Shown one piece after another: positions 10,216 through 20,234 of a DNA stretch of 64,000 bases (within the stretch, counting starts at the first letter, position 1; the number at the start of each line of letters is the position of its first letter). The position numbers were made by a program, and so were the translations under genes. Source of the DNA: Uranotaenia lowii (Eukaryota; Arthropoda; Insecta; Diptera; Culicidae); the NCBI RefSeq assembly GCF_029784155.1, contig NC_073691.1:124248714-124312713 (forward strand), in the 5' to 3' direction. Below the pieces are notes generated by a model. It was not told the origin of the DNA, searched no databases, and saw nothing but the letters and a program-made list of their open reading frames with translations.

Positions 10216-11095
10216 TCAACAAAAGGGGGCGATGAGTGAAAAAAGTTTGAAAACCACTGCTCTAACTTGTCTCCACTCTTGGGTAACAATGTTGTTCTCC
10301 AAGAATTCATTAAATAAATTTAACAAGCGAAAATTTGTGGCGTCCGGAAGGTTTTTCAATAAGTTAAATTTGTTTTTATCAATTCCCGGAACTGAATTGT
10401 TGCAAGAGAGGAGGGTAAGTGAAAATTCGACCATCGAAAAGCTTGAATCCAGAACACACCTTTCAGGAGGCACGTTCCGGATTTTTTTACACAGGTGTAG
10501 AATCTGGACAGACATTCCGTGCGAAGTTGAATATCCATCTATGTGTATATTCTTCACTTTCATTTGTAGATGATCGATTACGCATGCTTCGTGCAACTTT
10601 CCATAAGATATTCAAGGATGTTTCCCGTGATAGACCACCCACCAAATTTCGCCAATACGCCTTTTTTTCCCTTTGATAAATTTTTTGAACTGATTTTCAA
10701 GAGAAACCATTCAAAAAGGACGAGGGTTTCATGTTTTCGAAAATCTTTGAATGCTTTTGATTTGTCCTTATAAAGCTTGGAACCATGTATTTGGGGGTCT
10801 TCGAAGAACAGATGAATCTGGGATGTGTTGTGACTGAGCGCAAACTGTACTTTCAAACGTGTAAGAAAGTGGTACTCCTCCATAAAATCAATGGCATCTG
10901 TTATTTCGTCAGAGTACTTTTTCCAGTTGATGTGTCTTGTAAGATCATATGCCATATTTGTTGAATTTGAAGTGCTGGTCCCATAATTGACTGTGATTTT
11001 GATTGGCAAATTTGCTTCAAAGGCATTAAATCAAAAGCAAATCGTATATTTCTATGACTAAGATCTTTTAAATCGTAGAACACGTCATCGATGAA
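10216..11095 (-). pseudogene. Non-LTR retrotransposon ORF2 remnant (endonuclease end, linker, start of RT)
   Basis: Minus-strand pieces in several frames. Around 11090-11010 there is DLSHRNIRFAF, the end of an APE endonuclease with its SDH motif decayed to SHR. At 11009-10578 comes the linker (ITVNYGTSTSN, TRHINWKKYSDEI, LYKDKSKAFKDFRKH). At 10310-10216 the entry into RT is seen (LLNLFNEFLENNIVTQEWRQ). The order and motifs fit R1/Loa/Jockey-type LINEs of Diptera; exact clade not resolved. Multiple frameshifts and an internal rearrangement show it is an old fossil. The 3' part of the element is missing. Confidence 0.7.
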
Positions 11096-11310
11096 CTAAA
11101 AATAGATCAACATTTTGAAGGCTCCTTAAATACGATTCTAATCATTGATGTCTTATTATCATAAATGATTTCATTGAACTTATTTGTATTCTTTTACGAT
11201 TGCCAGCAAATACGTTTTACGAAAATCAGACATGCGAATTAATTTGCATAGGTATACGATTTCATGCACATTGTTACGAATCAATGCAGTTATGTACGAT
11301 TTTATAGCAT
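11096..11310. other. AT-rich MITE-like remnant
   Basis: Short AT-rich stretch with repeated TACGATT motifs. The last bases (GATTTTATAGCATACTAGCTGA) also precede the repeat at 57859, so this sequence probably belongs to a dispersed element. Confidence 0.3.
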
Positions 11311-11810
11311 ACTAGCTGACCCGGTAAACTTCGTTTTACCTTCTAAAGTATGAAACGTAATAAATGTTTAATTTTAACTACACGTCCTTAACTGCATCGT
11401 GCTCGCGAATAGGTTCTTATGGAAATCGTAACAAATAAAGTTGAATTTGTATTGGGACCACCTTCCATAAAAAGCGAGATCCTTGAAACTATTATACAAA
11501 ACCATCTCTGACGCAAAAAACCCTCGGATATCGAATTTCACTTAATTCCGACCGACCATTCATACGTGATGTTGTTACAAAGAAAACGCCTCCATTTTTA
11601 TATATAAGAGAAGAGATGTGAAGAAGAGGTAACTTTGTATGGGGGCCCCCCTTTCATAAAAAGTGAGATTCTTGAAACTATTATACAAACCATCTCTGAC
11701 CCAAAAAACCCTCGGATACCAAATTTCACTTCATTCCGACCGACCATTCATACGTGATGTTGTTACAAAGAAAACGCCACCATTTTTATATATAAGATAT
11801 CTCCAAGTGG
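11311..11810. repeat. ACTAGCTGACCC-ended dispersed repeat with tandem duplication
   Basis: Begins ACTAGCTGACCCGGTAAACT, a start seen again in diverged form at 57859. It contains two tandem copies of a unit of about 190 bp (around 11461-11605 and 11650-11795), both with TAAAAAG.GAGAT.CTTGAAAC, ACCATTCATACGTGATGTTG and a CATTTTTATATATAAGA tail. Sequences with this kind of start and tail are common in arthropod genomes; I do not assign a class. Confidence 0.6.
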
Positions 11811-12262
11811 CAAGCAAAATTGCGAGCTTCCTTTTTTCTGCTAAGATCTAACACCTGATGGTTATGATAGTAATAGCTGATTTTACCCGGCCTTTCTTGG
11901 GTTCATATGAAATTTAAATCAAAATGAGTCGATAGACTTTTCGAAATTTTGGAAGCTTTGTATTCATCATTATAAGAAATTTGGCCATGTTAGCATTGGT
12001 TAGTCTTTTTAAGGTTTTGTTTGAGATTCGTATTTATAGAAATCTTAAATCATTTCCCTTGAATGGTTGGTTTTTCATCCTATAACAAAAAAAAAAACTT
12101 TAAACCCATAATCTTTAGGAAGCTTGAATTGATTTATATTTTTTATCACCAGATGATAATGATGTGTTATTTTATGAAAATTCAGTTTCTCAAACATGTA
12201 AACATATGCGAACGACCCCTTTTGAAGATCCCACTTTTCACCATGGATATTCGAGTTTTATT
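11811..12262. other. No feature recognised
   Basis: AT-rich. A short reading frame near 12063 has no recognisable content and is probably chance. Confidence 0.5.
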
Positions 12263-12264
12263 TA

Positions 12265-12584
12265 CAGTAGAACCCCGCGAGGGAAGAACCACCTCGGATG
12301 AAAGAAACCTCGAATTACACAAAATATATTCAAAATTTAACCCTTTGGCTCTGGTTTTGCATACCATCCAGGCGCATAGCTCGGTAAAGACATGGTTTTT
12401 GTTATACTTATTAATCGACGTTTTTTGCAAATAAAGACTTTAAACTCGCCGAAAACAACGATTTAATACCATAACAAAATATAAAGGTGGAAAACACAAA
12501 TTTACATGGATTATGTATGAAAACGGAGGCTTGGGTGAAGTGGAAGCTCGGATTACTGGAGCTCGAATAAGCGTGGTTCTACTG
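12265..12584. mobile_element. pogo/Tigger-like MITE with TA target duplication
   Basis: Left terminus CAGTAGAACCCCGCGAGG and right terminus GCGTGGTTCTACTG form terminal inverted repeats, flanked by TA on both sides (12263-12264 and 12585-12586). The CAGTAGAACC start, TA duplication and 320-bp length fit non-autonomous pogo/Tigger elements of the Tc1-mariner superfamily. The interior is non-coding. Confidence 0.78.
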
Positions 12585-12586
12585 TA

Positions 12587-13469
12587 CTTAGAAATTTCTG
12601 AAAAGACTTCCACTAAAACCTTGTTAGGGACTCATTCTGCCTGCAGGTTTTCAATTGTAGTTTTTCTTAGATGTTGGAAGTTCTGCTAATCTCTGACACG
12701 AAATCACCATTTTACAATGTTATGAAGAAGGTGTTGAGTTCCGTTTAATTTTTTTTATTATTTAACACAACTATCGGCATTAATCATCGTGAAGAGGGAT
12801 CAATTTAAAAATCTTTTTTTTTCGCGGCTCTAAACGGTTTCTATTTTCTCAAAATTGGATGGTAGAATGCCCTACAATTATTGAAAAGTTATAAATTACC
12901 AAGTTGAATTGTACCAAACTAAAATTTCAGATTCAATTACTAAAAAGTTTCAAGCGTTGGATGTGGTTTTAACTTTTTCGGGAAAATACACGTTTAGTGG
13001 TCTATTCCTCCGTTTAAATTTCTACATGACTATCAAAACGTTGAAATCGCAGCCGTCAACTTATAAATAACTCTGAGTATTCTTTTTCTATAAGGAATTC
13101 TAAAAATTTAAATGGTTGGTTGCTTAAAGCTGCAGCATTGGTTTTCAGCACTCAGTCCAAAAAGTTATTCAGCTTTAAAAGTCATTTCATTATGAATATG
13201 AATCAATGCATCCATACTCGCACACTGTATATTCTTGTAGATTTGAAACCACTTTGAAAACCACTGTTCTCATCAATATATTCCTAAGAGGCGAATAGAA
13301 TTTTTTTCTTCCTGGATGTAGGCTCATTAAATCATCTAAGAACCTCGTGCTTCTGCTCCGTGCTACGAACAGTAGAAAGAAAAATCCCGCCAAAAAAATC
13401 GCTATCAAATTTTTAATGCTCAGCAAGCTTTGAATTGCTATCCAGTACGCGTGAACTCTGGATGGTCGT
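12587..13469. other. No feature recognised
   Basis: AT-rich non-coding sequence. A minus-strand frame of 78 codons near 13190-13426 has no recognisable motif. Confidence 0.45.
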
Positions 13470-13477
13470 TTCTAATG

Positions 13478-15164
13478 TAGGGTTACCAGATCCCCCAACA
13501 CCAAAAAGAGTACATTGAGATCTTTTACCCAAAAAAAGTAAGGAGAAACGATATAGCTCCGGTTTTCTGAGCTCCCAGCCATCACATTGATACAAGATCC
13601 ATTTAATTATTAAGCTTTGCGCTCGGAAGGTATGCAAAACAAAAGTAAAAGGATGTACATATTTCGTACTACTGTAATATTCAGATATATTTCAATTCAA
13701 TCAAATACTGCCTATTTGTTGAGGTTTGCAAAAGTTGGATTATTCATAGAGGTAGCAGTATTTAGATGTTGCTGATGCTGAACAACCACAAAAACGGTAT
13801 AAAACAATCTATTTCCAGTTTTCTTTTTTTATTGACGCTTACATTTCCTTTACAATCATTATTTGAGATTTGTGCGCTTTTAAGCATATTACCTCCTAAA
13901 GTGTGTATATATTGATTATTGTTTGCATACTTAAAGGCGCTTATCGCGCTCACTTTATTACGACTAAATATGCATGTTAATGAAAACAAGATGTTAAAGT
14001 AATTTGTTGTAAGATGTATTCTTTTTGTAGTTCTTGCATTAAATCTGAAACAATCTCATAAAATGGAAGATATAGGGGGAAGTCGTCTATGGCCGGACAT
14101 CGCCTATGGCCGGACAACATAGATTTTTCGAAAACACAATATCCTAATAATGTTTTAACGCCATGAAAATAAAGTAAATGGTAGCCTGATATGGTGTTAG
14201 AAATATGGTAATCCAATCTGAAAAGGTAAACCAATGATAGGCATCTGAAGCTTTTGCCTAGTAGTACGGAGAAGATCGCCTAAACTTTGCATTTGTATTG
14301 AGGTCAGTTTTTTCGGCTTGTAAAATTTGAACTGCACATGAACGACATCGTTGATTGGTTATCTTTCGACCACAGTAGATATAAGATAACAAAACGGAAA
14401 TTCAAACGAAATATTAGGAAAATGAAAAAAAGTGCGATTTCTCTATGACCGGACACTAAATTGTTGTCTATGACCGGACAAGAAAATATTCAAAATGATA
14501 GATGTTTTTAACTTGAAACTTTCATTTTTTCATCTCTATAGCATCCCCAAATGGTTAGCAGAAGATAAGGGTTCAATGACGAAACTATTTTGGTCCTCTG
14601 AGAAACTTAAGATTTGGCTGTCCGGTCATAGACAATTTTTCCCTTGTTTTTTTCGAAACCATTGTTTCATTCTGGTTTGTCAAAAAAACTTTTATGACTG
14701 GCTTCATAGAACGTTCAGTATTGGAAAACATATATTCACAAGACCTGTGCAAGTGAATTCAGTCATTTTGCTACGTTTTTGTGCCATTGGTGACAACTTT
14801 GGTGAAGTAATTCGTAGTGTCCGGCCATAGACAACACTTTTGGAAATGAGTGAAAATGAACATGAAATGATTTCTCTTACCGCATGAATATGTTGTAAAT
14901 TAATTTTTTTCTAATATAGTTAAGTGATTAATATATTGATACTCTTCAAATCAGTAGAGGAACCAATATTTACAATAATCTATTTTTGAAGTTATTGCTT
15001 AAAAACCTTAAGTGTCCGGTAGTAGACGACTTCCCCCTACATAGGTTTTTCTAATCAACAAAAAAAGAGTACATTTGGTGAAATTTCACAAAAAGAAGAG
15101 TACGCCCATTTCTCGATCGAAAAAGAGTACATGTACTCTTAAAAGAGTACGTATGGTATCCCTA
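13478..15164. mobile_element. hAT-type non-autonomous element with 8-bp target duplication
   Basis: Ends TAGGGTTACCAGAT on the left and the inverted TAGGGATACCATACG on the right, flanked by a perfect 8-bp direct repeat TTCTAATG (13470-13477 and 15165-15172). An 8-bp duplication with short inverted ends is characteristic of hAT (and P) elements. Subterminal AAAAAGAGTAC is iterated at both ends, as expected for transposase-binding sites. A TA-type element (14075-15037) sits inside. No transposase frame remains. Confidence 0.8.
14075..15037. mobile_element. TA-flanked element with GGGGGAAG ends and CCGGACA iterons
   Basis: Left end GGGGGAAGTCGTCTATGGCC, right end inverted GGGGGAAGTCGTCTACTACC, both flanked by TA (14073-14074, 15038-15039). 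The motif TCTATGgCCGGACA recurs in both orientations near both ends (about 14085, 14105, 14445, 14470, 14620, 14820, 15012). Length 963 bp, no convincing coding frame. Elements with comparable ends lie at 20235, 42819 and 63423. Confidence 0.75.
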
Positions 15165-15174
15165 TTCTAATGCC

Positions 15175-15438
15175 CAGCCCATGGTGATGGTGAAAACAAC
15201 CCCGCCAAAGGAAACGAAAATCGGTCGACAAAATGGGTGCCATGACTTTTGGTTCGTGCGGGAGAAAAAACGAAAGTTATATGAGAGGGTCCCTTTTCTT
15301 AGGTGGGAGGGGCTCAAAACTATTACTAAAACCTTACCATGGTCCAAACACATCTCTGTACCAAATTTCAGGCTGATCGGTTAAGCGGTGTGGATTTTTA
15401 TAAGGTGCATACAAACAAACAAACAAACATATACACTG
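15175..15438 (+). repeat. Transposon 3'-tail-like repeat ending in (CAAA)n
   Basis: The string CTCTGTACCAAATTTCAGGCTGATCGGTT followed by AACAAACAAACAAACAT is the kind of 3' end common in insect repeats (compare the tail at 60737-60837 with CAAATTTCAGACCTCTAG and AAACAAACAAACATAC). The family is not determined. Confidence 0.45.
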
Positions 15439-15451
15439 AAAATCGATAATA

Positions 15452-15982
15452 CCCAAACTTGAAAACTGCCATCCGCCAAACCTAAGTTGAAGATTGACAG
15501 CTTAAGTTTGTGAAAAAAAATCATAGCTTGCCAATACGCCAAACTTGTCCTTCAAGCGGCGAACTGTTTTTTTGGGGGTTTTTGTTGTAATAGCGCATCT
15601 GATTCTGTTACCTCCATCGTGGCAGATTTAGGCTTGGGGGGTAAGTTCAAAGCGAAGAACTGTTTTTTTTGGGGGATAACTTTTATTCCCGCTTCACTCG
15701 CAGAAAGTCTCGCATATACGATGATGTATCTGCCTCTCTCAACAACTCTCCGGTGGTCGAGTGGTTAGCATTCAGAGACGGTAATCGCAGAGCCATTGCA
15801 GGTATGGGTGTGATTCCCGTACCTGCAGTAATTTTTTTATTTTGATTTCCATTTTATTGCGGTATCAGATTTTGGGGGATGAGTTCTCCTTTAAGAGCTT
15901 ACCTTTGGGTTGTGCCTCCAATAGCCAAACCTGTAGGGAGGGAGTTTCATTCGGGTTGGCGGGGAAAGTTCTCAAGTTTGGG
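15452..15982. mobile_element. MITE with CCCAAACTTG ends, TA duplication, inserted in a Jockey ORF2
   Basis: Left end CCCAAACTTGAAAACTGCC with CGCCAAACC just inside; right end inverted CCCAAACTTGAGAACTTTCC with CGCCAACCC. Flanked by TA (15450-15451, 15983-15984). The right flank is endonuclease-coding sequence of the Jockey remnant, so the MITE came later. A tRNA-like segment lies inside at about 15752-15830. Confidence 0.75.
15752..15830 (+). repeat. tRNA-like (SINE head) segment
   Basis: An A-box-like TGGTCGAGTGG, a B-box-like GTGTGATTCCC about 50 bp downstream and a matching arm (GCAGGTATGGG...CCCGTACCTGC) resemble a tRNA. The acceptor ends do not pair and a T run follows, so this is a tRNA-derived repeat rather than a tRNA gene. 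Confidence 0.5.
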
Positions 15983-15984
15983 TA

Positions 15985-16140
15985 TTTTCGATGTTAGATT
16001 GAGAAGAAAGCCAAGTTTCGGACAACGCAAAAATATCGAAACTAGTTTCATAAAGTAGAAATTTAAACGGGTCCAGTTTAGGGACAAGACTACTACAATT
16101 CCACTGTAAAACAGTGATATCTCCGACATCTCGGCTTAAA
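15985..16140 (-). pseudogene. Jockey-clade ORF2 start (endonuclease N-terminus)
   Basis: Read on the minus strand from about 16130, one frame gives ITVLQWNCSSLVPKLDPFKF and then FDIFALSETWLSSQSNIE, the first two conserved blocks of an APE endonuclease: the WN motif and the catalytic Glu in SETW. The frame is cut by the CCCAAACTTG MITE. It lies directly after the ORF1 remnant, in Jockey order. The rest of ORF2 is missing. Confidence 0.8.
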
Positions 16141-16228
16141 TTAGCCATCGAGAGAGATAAACACTGAAACGAGGGACCAAGTTTGCATCAATTGCTTCAA
16201 AACTGTCTTCCCAGAGGAAGCATTGTTC

Positions 16229-17520
16229 TTACAATGCTTCTGTGGATTCAGAAACGTTGAAAATCGAAAATACTCCTTTCAGAATGTCAGTCAACTTAAA
16301 CAATCCGGTTGGGAAGTTGATTCTGAAAAAACTGCATTTGTCATGGGGGCCTGGTGTTGAATTATTCTGTGGTGAAAAGATCGTACGAAATCCAGGAGGA
16401 GTTTGCTTTTGTGGTTCGGCAACACTCGACTTTTTAGGGACGCTGATTAGAGGACTTATTGTAGGGATTTTCTTAGAAATTTTGGGTGTCTTGGAAGTTC
16501 TTTTAGCACGTTTCCGGGAATTTGCAACGAAGATAAAAGGGTTCTCCTCATCTGTCGTCTCTTCGTTGTCAACTGGAAACACAGAAAGAATGTTACTTGA
16601 ATGAGGTTGGGCCAGTGGAGAAGCGCTCTTTAAGATAGAGGCATAAGAACGTCTCGATTGTTCTTTTAAGAGCGCTTCTGTTTATTCCACTGACTCTTAA
16701 ATGCCTCGCCCGAGGAGATTTCATGGGGTGAACCCCCGCAATAGACACATTTCTGTTCTATTGCTGAGCACGCTCCAACCCCATGATTCTCCCCGCATTT
16801 GGGGCAGCGTGGCTCATTACAACAGAGCGACGCTGTGTGTCCCAACTTGATGCAATTTTTACAATACATGGGTCGAGGCACAAAGAATCGCACGGAAAGA
16901 CTCAAAACTCCGTCAATCAAGACGTAGTGATGGATGGCGGTACCAGCGAAGGTCACACGGAATGAAGCTGAAGCTGTAACTCCATCTACGACGTTGGCAG
17001 TTCTAAGTTGACGGCAATCCAAGATTTCGACCGAAGTCGAATCAAGGCCCTTGAACTTACCAACGCCGTTGGATTTGACATACTCCGCTTCCAGGTTCAT
17101 CTCTGTGATCACGCCCTCAATCTCTACGTCTCGAGACGGGATGTAGACGTGATACTCCAGGTTTATAAAATTACTAGCAACAATATCGTTTGCAGCTTTC
17201 GAATAACCCACAAGAACGCGCAGTTTTGTAACATTGCAATGATATTGATGACAGAGGGCCACCTTGCCAGATCTTTGGTGATCTGTACCACGTTAAGAAG
17301 CTTACCGTTCTTTTTGGGCCGGATAAAAACCACCCAAGATCCAGAGGAAGATGGGCCCTCTGAGAGATATTTTCGGAGTCGAATTGTTCTTCTCTCAGAT
17401 GGGGATGATGAAGAATTATCATCCATTCGAGAAAGGCTCGCATTTGAGGGACCAGTGGCATCTGGGCCCTCCAGATGCTCCTCATTCTCGTAGATGGAAT
17501 TTTCATCATCCACAGCTGAG
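16229..17520 (-). pseudogene. Jockey-clade ORF1 (Gag-like) with CCHC zinc knuckles
   Basis: The minus strand carries a Ser/Asp-rich N-terminal region (17513-17290), then in the frame at 17262-16666 a long segment ending in CCHC-type knuckles: CKNCIKLGHTASLC, CPKCGENHGVGAC and a third starting CVYCGGSPHE that lacks its end (SSGE where a Cys would be expected). A Ser/Lys-rich C-terminal tail continues at 16582-16242. A frameshift near 17215-17262 separates the N-terminal part from the body. Jockey ORF1 proteins bind RNA in the ribonucleoprotein. Together with the ORF2 start just downstream it forms one truncated element. Confidence 0.8.
16615..16684. repeat. Inverted repeat within the ORF1 remnant
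   Basis: AGAAGCGCTCTTTAAGA and its near-complement TTTTAAGAGCGCTTCT lie about 30 bp apart and could form a hairpin. It sits in the coding remnant, so it may be a local duplication-inversion rather than a functional element. Confidence 0.55.
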
Positions 17521-17844
17521 GGACCAAGTAACCAGAATTCCCTTAAAAAGGTTCCATAGAAGTTAAATCAGCTCTCGTTTATGTCTGAAGAGAATGCTAA
17601 TCAGCCCAAAATTTAAGTTCTTAAAGCGACTTTCAAGTTCGTTTAGGTGGCTGTAGAGAACGCTATTCAGCTTCTAAGAGAATGTCAAGGAACTTCTACG
17701 CGCCGAAAAAAAAATCCAATTGACAGATTGCTCTGACAACCAGATGTCAGATTGCTAGGTTGCCGGTCTATCACGCTCTATCTCATTGATTTGAATTATA
17801 TTGTTTTGATTGTTATATGATTTTCATCGCCGTAATCGCCGAGA
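17521..17844. other. Unassigned repeat-like sequence
   Basis: Contains CAGCCCAAAATTTAAGTTCTTA, shared with the interior of the large MITE at 58225-59964 (near 58298), so at least part is a fragment of that family. No gene seen. Confidence 0.4.
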
Positions 17845-18320
17845 GAATTTTGTTTTATAGAAATTTGAAAGAAATATGGATAGACAGGCATTAGTGCGCC
17901 AATAGGAGAAAGCTTGGTAGGTGTTGAAATTTTAGGCTAGAGGGCATGTTGATGAAAAGCTCCCTTGAATTGCGTGTTTTTACGCACACTTCAAACGAGC
18001 AAAAACGTAACAACCCATGGGCCTACTGAGCTTTCTTTATGCGAGAACAGTTCTAGCGACGTTGCCATTTTTTCAGATTCTCGCTGCGAATAGTTGCTAC
18101 TTGTCGATTTTTCGCTTTTCACATTTTATCTATTCCGCGTTCGTACTTTTGGCCAAGTGTCAATTATTGAACCTTATTTTTTTATTGTATTTTGAAAACT
18201 AGAGAGAATTTTATTTTAAAGAAATTTGAAAGAAAGGTGGATAGACAGGCATTAGTGCGCCAAATGGAGAAAGCTCGATAGGTCGAAATTTTAGGCTAGA
18301 GGGCATGTTTCTTTTTAAAG
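17845..18320. repeat. Direct repeat pair of about 115 bp
   Basis: 17845-17962 and 18202-18316 share GAGAGAATTTTgTTTTAtAGAA, GGATAGACAGGCATTAGTGC and GAAATTTTAGGCTAGAGGGC with few differences, 357 bp apart. Could be a local tandem duplication or ends of a small element; no target duplication identified. Confidence 0.7.
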
Positions 18321-18364
18321 CAAGATTCTTTTTTAAGAAATTATTCGACATTTTACTAAAACTG

Positions 18365-18600
18365 CAAAAGAATAACACGTTCGTCGCCATGGGACCCATA
18401 GACGGGTGACGTCTCTCTTACGCAAGATAGCCGCTCAGTTTTACATTTACATTTATTCAATTACAATTCATCTGACAATTTAGTCTCCATGAAGTACTTA
18501 AATCTTGCCAAGCGTTGTAAATCTAGACCTCTCTCGCTTTACTTTCACGCTCCGAAATTTTTTTTGGCGACGAACGTGTTGAACGGGGAACGGAATCCAG
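18365..18600 (+). repeat. Dispersed repeat, copy 1
   Basis: Blocks such as GCTCAGTTTTA, CTCGCTTTACTTTCACGCTC, GAAATTTTTTTTGGCGACGAACG recur in the same order and orientation at about 42540-42705. Family unknown. Confidence 0.5.
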
Positions 18601-19093
18601 CGAGTCATCACTCTCATCCAAACCCCACACATATAACGAATGATTCAAATGGCATGAATAAGAATAAAATGAGATGTTCACAACATTTCCAAAAATCGTT
18701 GGTCGAAGGAAGGGCATCAAATATCCGTGTTTTTGCATATTCTTAGTAGGAAATTTTGCAACCAAAACATGTTTGTTTCTGTTTTTTCGATTTTTGTGTA
18801 GGGGGGAGATGTGTAGCTGATGATTGCGAGCACGACACTCTCTCGGTTGATAGGCCTTCGGCCTTCTCCCTCCATCGTCCTTACTATACACACGCACACA
18901 CACGACGACTGAGCTGTCGTGTCCTGAGCGGCAGTCAGTCAACGGACAACATTCAGTGAGTAAAGACATGTGTCTCCCGTTAGGCCGATAGTGTATAAAT
19001 CGGATCTGCACAGTTACTATGGTGATGCCACGCTAGTAGGTAGAAACGACGGCCTACTAGTCGGGTTGTAATAATAATTGTCATAGTCTATCT
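18601..19093. other. Unassigned non-coding sequence with promoter-like text
   Basis: Contains a CACACGCACACACAC run (about 18889-18903), GTCAGTCAACGGACAAC and a TATAAATCGG near 18994. This would suit an LTR or promoter, but no duplicate or gene supports either. A minus-strand frame of 162 codons over 18523-19011 shows no domain and low-complexity content; I treat it as chance. Confidence 0.35.
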
Positions 19094-20232
19094 CCCAAGC
19101 AACCAAAAGTTTGAATATCACTTAAGGAACGAACTAATAAGTTCATATATAGCTTTTGTACAAAAGTTCTGTGGAACTTTTTTGCTGTTCAAAATTTTTT
19201 TTCGAGGTCCATGGAACTTCATTCTTTATCAAGTTCAGCCAATACTCAAAAAAAGCTTTAAACTACTGTTTTGGTTTCTGTTTCTACTTTTTGGGAACTT
19301 TAAAGTTTGTATGAAGAAAAACAATGTACTTGTTACGTAGTTCTCATTTTTTTTTCAAAATCAAGTAGCTATCAAAGGGTTGCAAGTCTTTTTGTACAGC
19401 TGAATAGTTCGTAAAAAATCCCTGTTGCACTATTTTGTAAACTTGAAAGTTTTTAATTAGTTCCAACGGGCGTTCAAAAGCAACTTCGCATTATAAAAAC
19501 TTTGAAGTAGATTTAAAGGCCCAAATCTACTTTTTTCGAACTTAAACACGTGTCTGCATCAATAAACACAATGTGAAGTACACATTTAGTTCTGGAAGAA
19601 CTTTTTAACAACTTGAAAGTGGGAATTAAGTAGAAATTAAGAACCTGAATGTTCCTAAAACTATTGATCTTCGTTATAATCCTTTTTATTTTCATATTGT
19701 AATCAAACAAAACGAGTTTGGCTCCTTAAAGCCTAAAGGTATGAGCCATTTCAAATAAAATCGTAACTAAAATCTTATTCTTAACTACATGAGTAAAAAT
19801 TTATTATAACCCCGGGTAGGAAGACAGAAATTTGCTGGATCGCTTTCGTATCGTTATCGTTTTTTTACTGTTCGGCAAAAAGTCAGCAATTTTCGAAACA
19901 ATTTTTTAATCGTTTTATTTAAACTTTCGGAGATAAGTTTCATATAGCGAGTCATGTAACTCAGTTGTTTGGGCGCTAAATTATAGTCTTCTGAATTAAT
20001 TGCTGCAGATCACGTAAATATAAATTTTGAACTATATAAAAATATTGTTCGGTCCATGGGAACTACCAAAAGTCTCATTTCGTTATTTTCATTCATTAAT
20101 CAAATTAATCAATTCACAATCATTAATCTAACAATTATTATTTATCAGTGTCAAAAACTTCAACGAAATTTGAGCGAATTAACAGCCCTGAACCTGCAAG
20201 GATATGCCAGAACAAAACAGAACCTAATTAAA
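19094..20232. mobile_element. One end of a CCCAAGCAACC MITE followed by unassigned sequence
   Basis: CCCAAGCAACCAAAAGTTTG at 19094 is the same terminus that bounds the 1.7-kb MITE at 58225-59964, and the following text about GTTCTGTGGAACTTTTT resembles that element's interior. The matching right end is not found, so the copy is probably truncated; the right limit given is only the next element. Confidence 0.45.
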
Positions 20233-20234
20233 TA

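Noticed and set aside
12063..12434. 123-codon frame upstream of and across the pogo-like MITE
   Set aside because: Runs across the MITE left end without a break in composition and has no domain; chance frame.
15752..15830. A functional tRNA gene
   Set aside because: A and B boxes are present but the acceptor arms do not pair and the anticodon arm is not convincing; a SINE-like relic. The same applies to 29400, 40870 and 58595.
18523..19011. 162-codon minus-strand frame
   Set aside because: Basic, low-complexity content, no motif, and it overlaps dispersed repeat sequence on the other strand. Chance frame.
18601..19093. LTR of a Bel/Pao or Gypsy element
   Set aside because: There is a TATA-like box and promoter-like text, but no second LTR, no internal coding and no primer-binding site that I can match.
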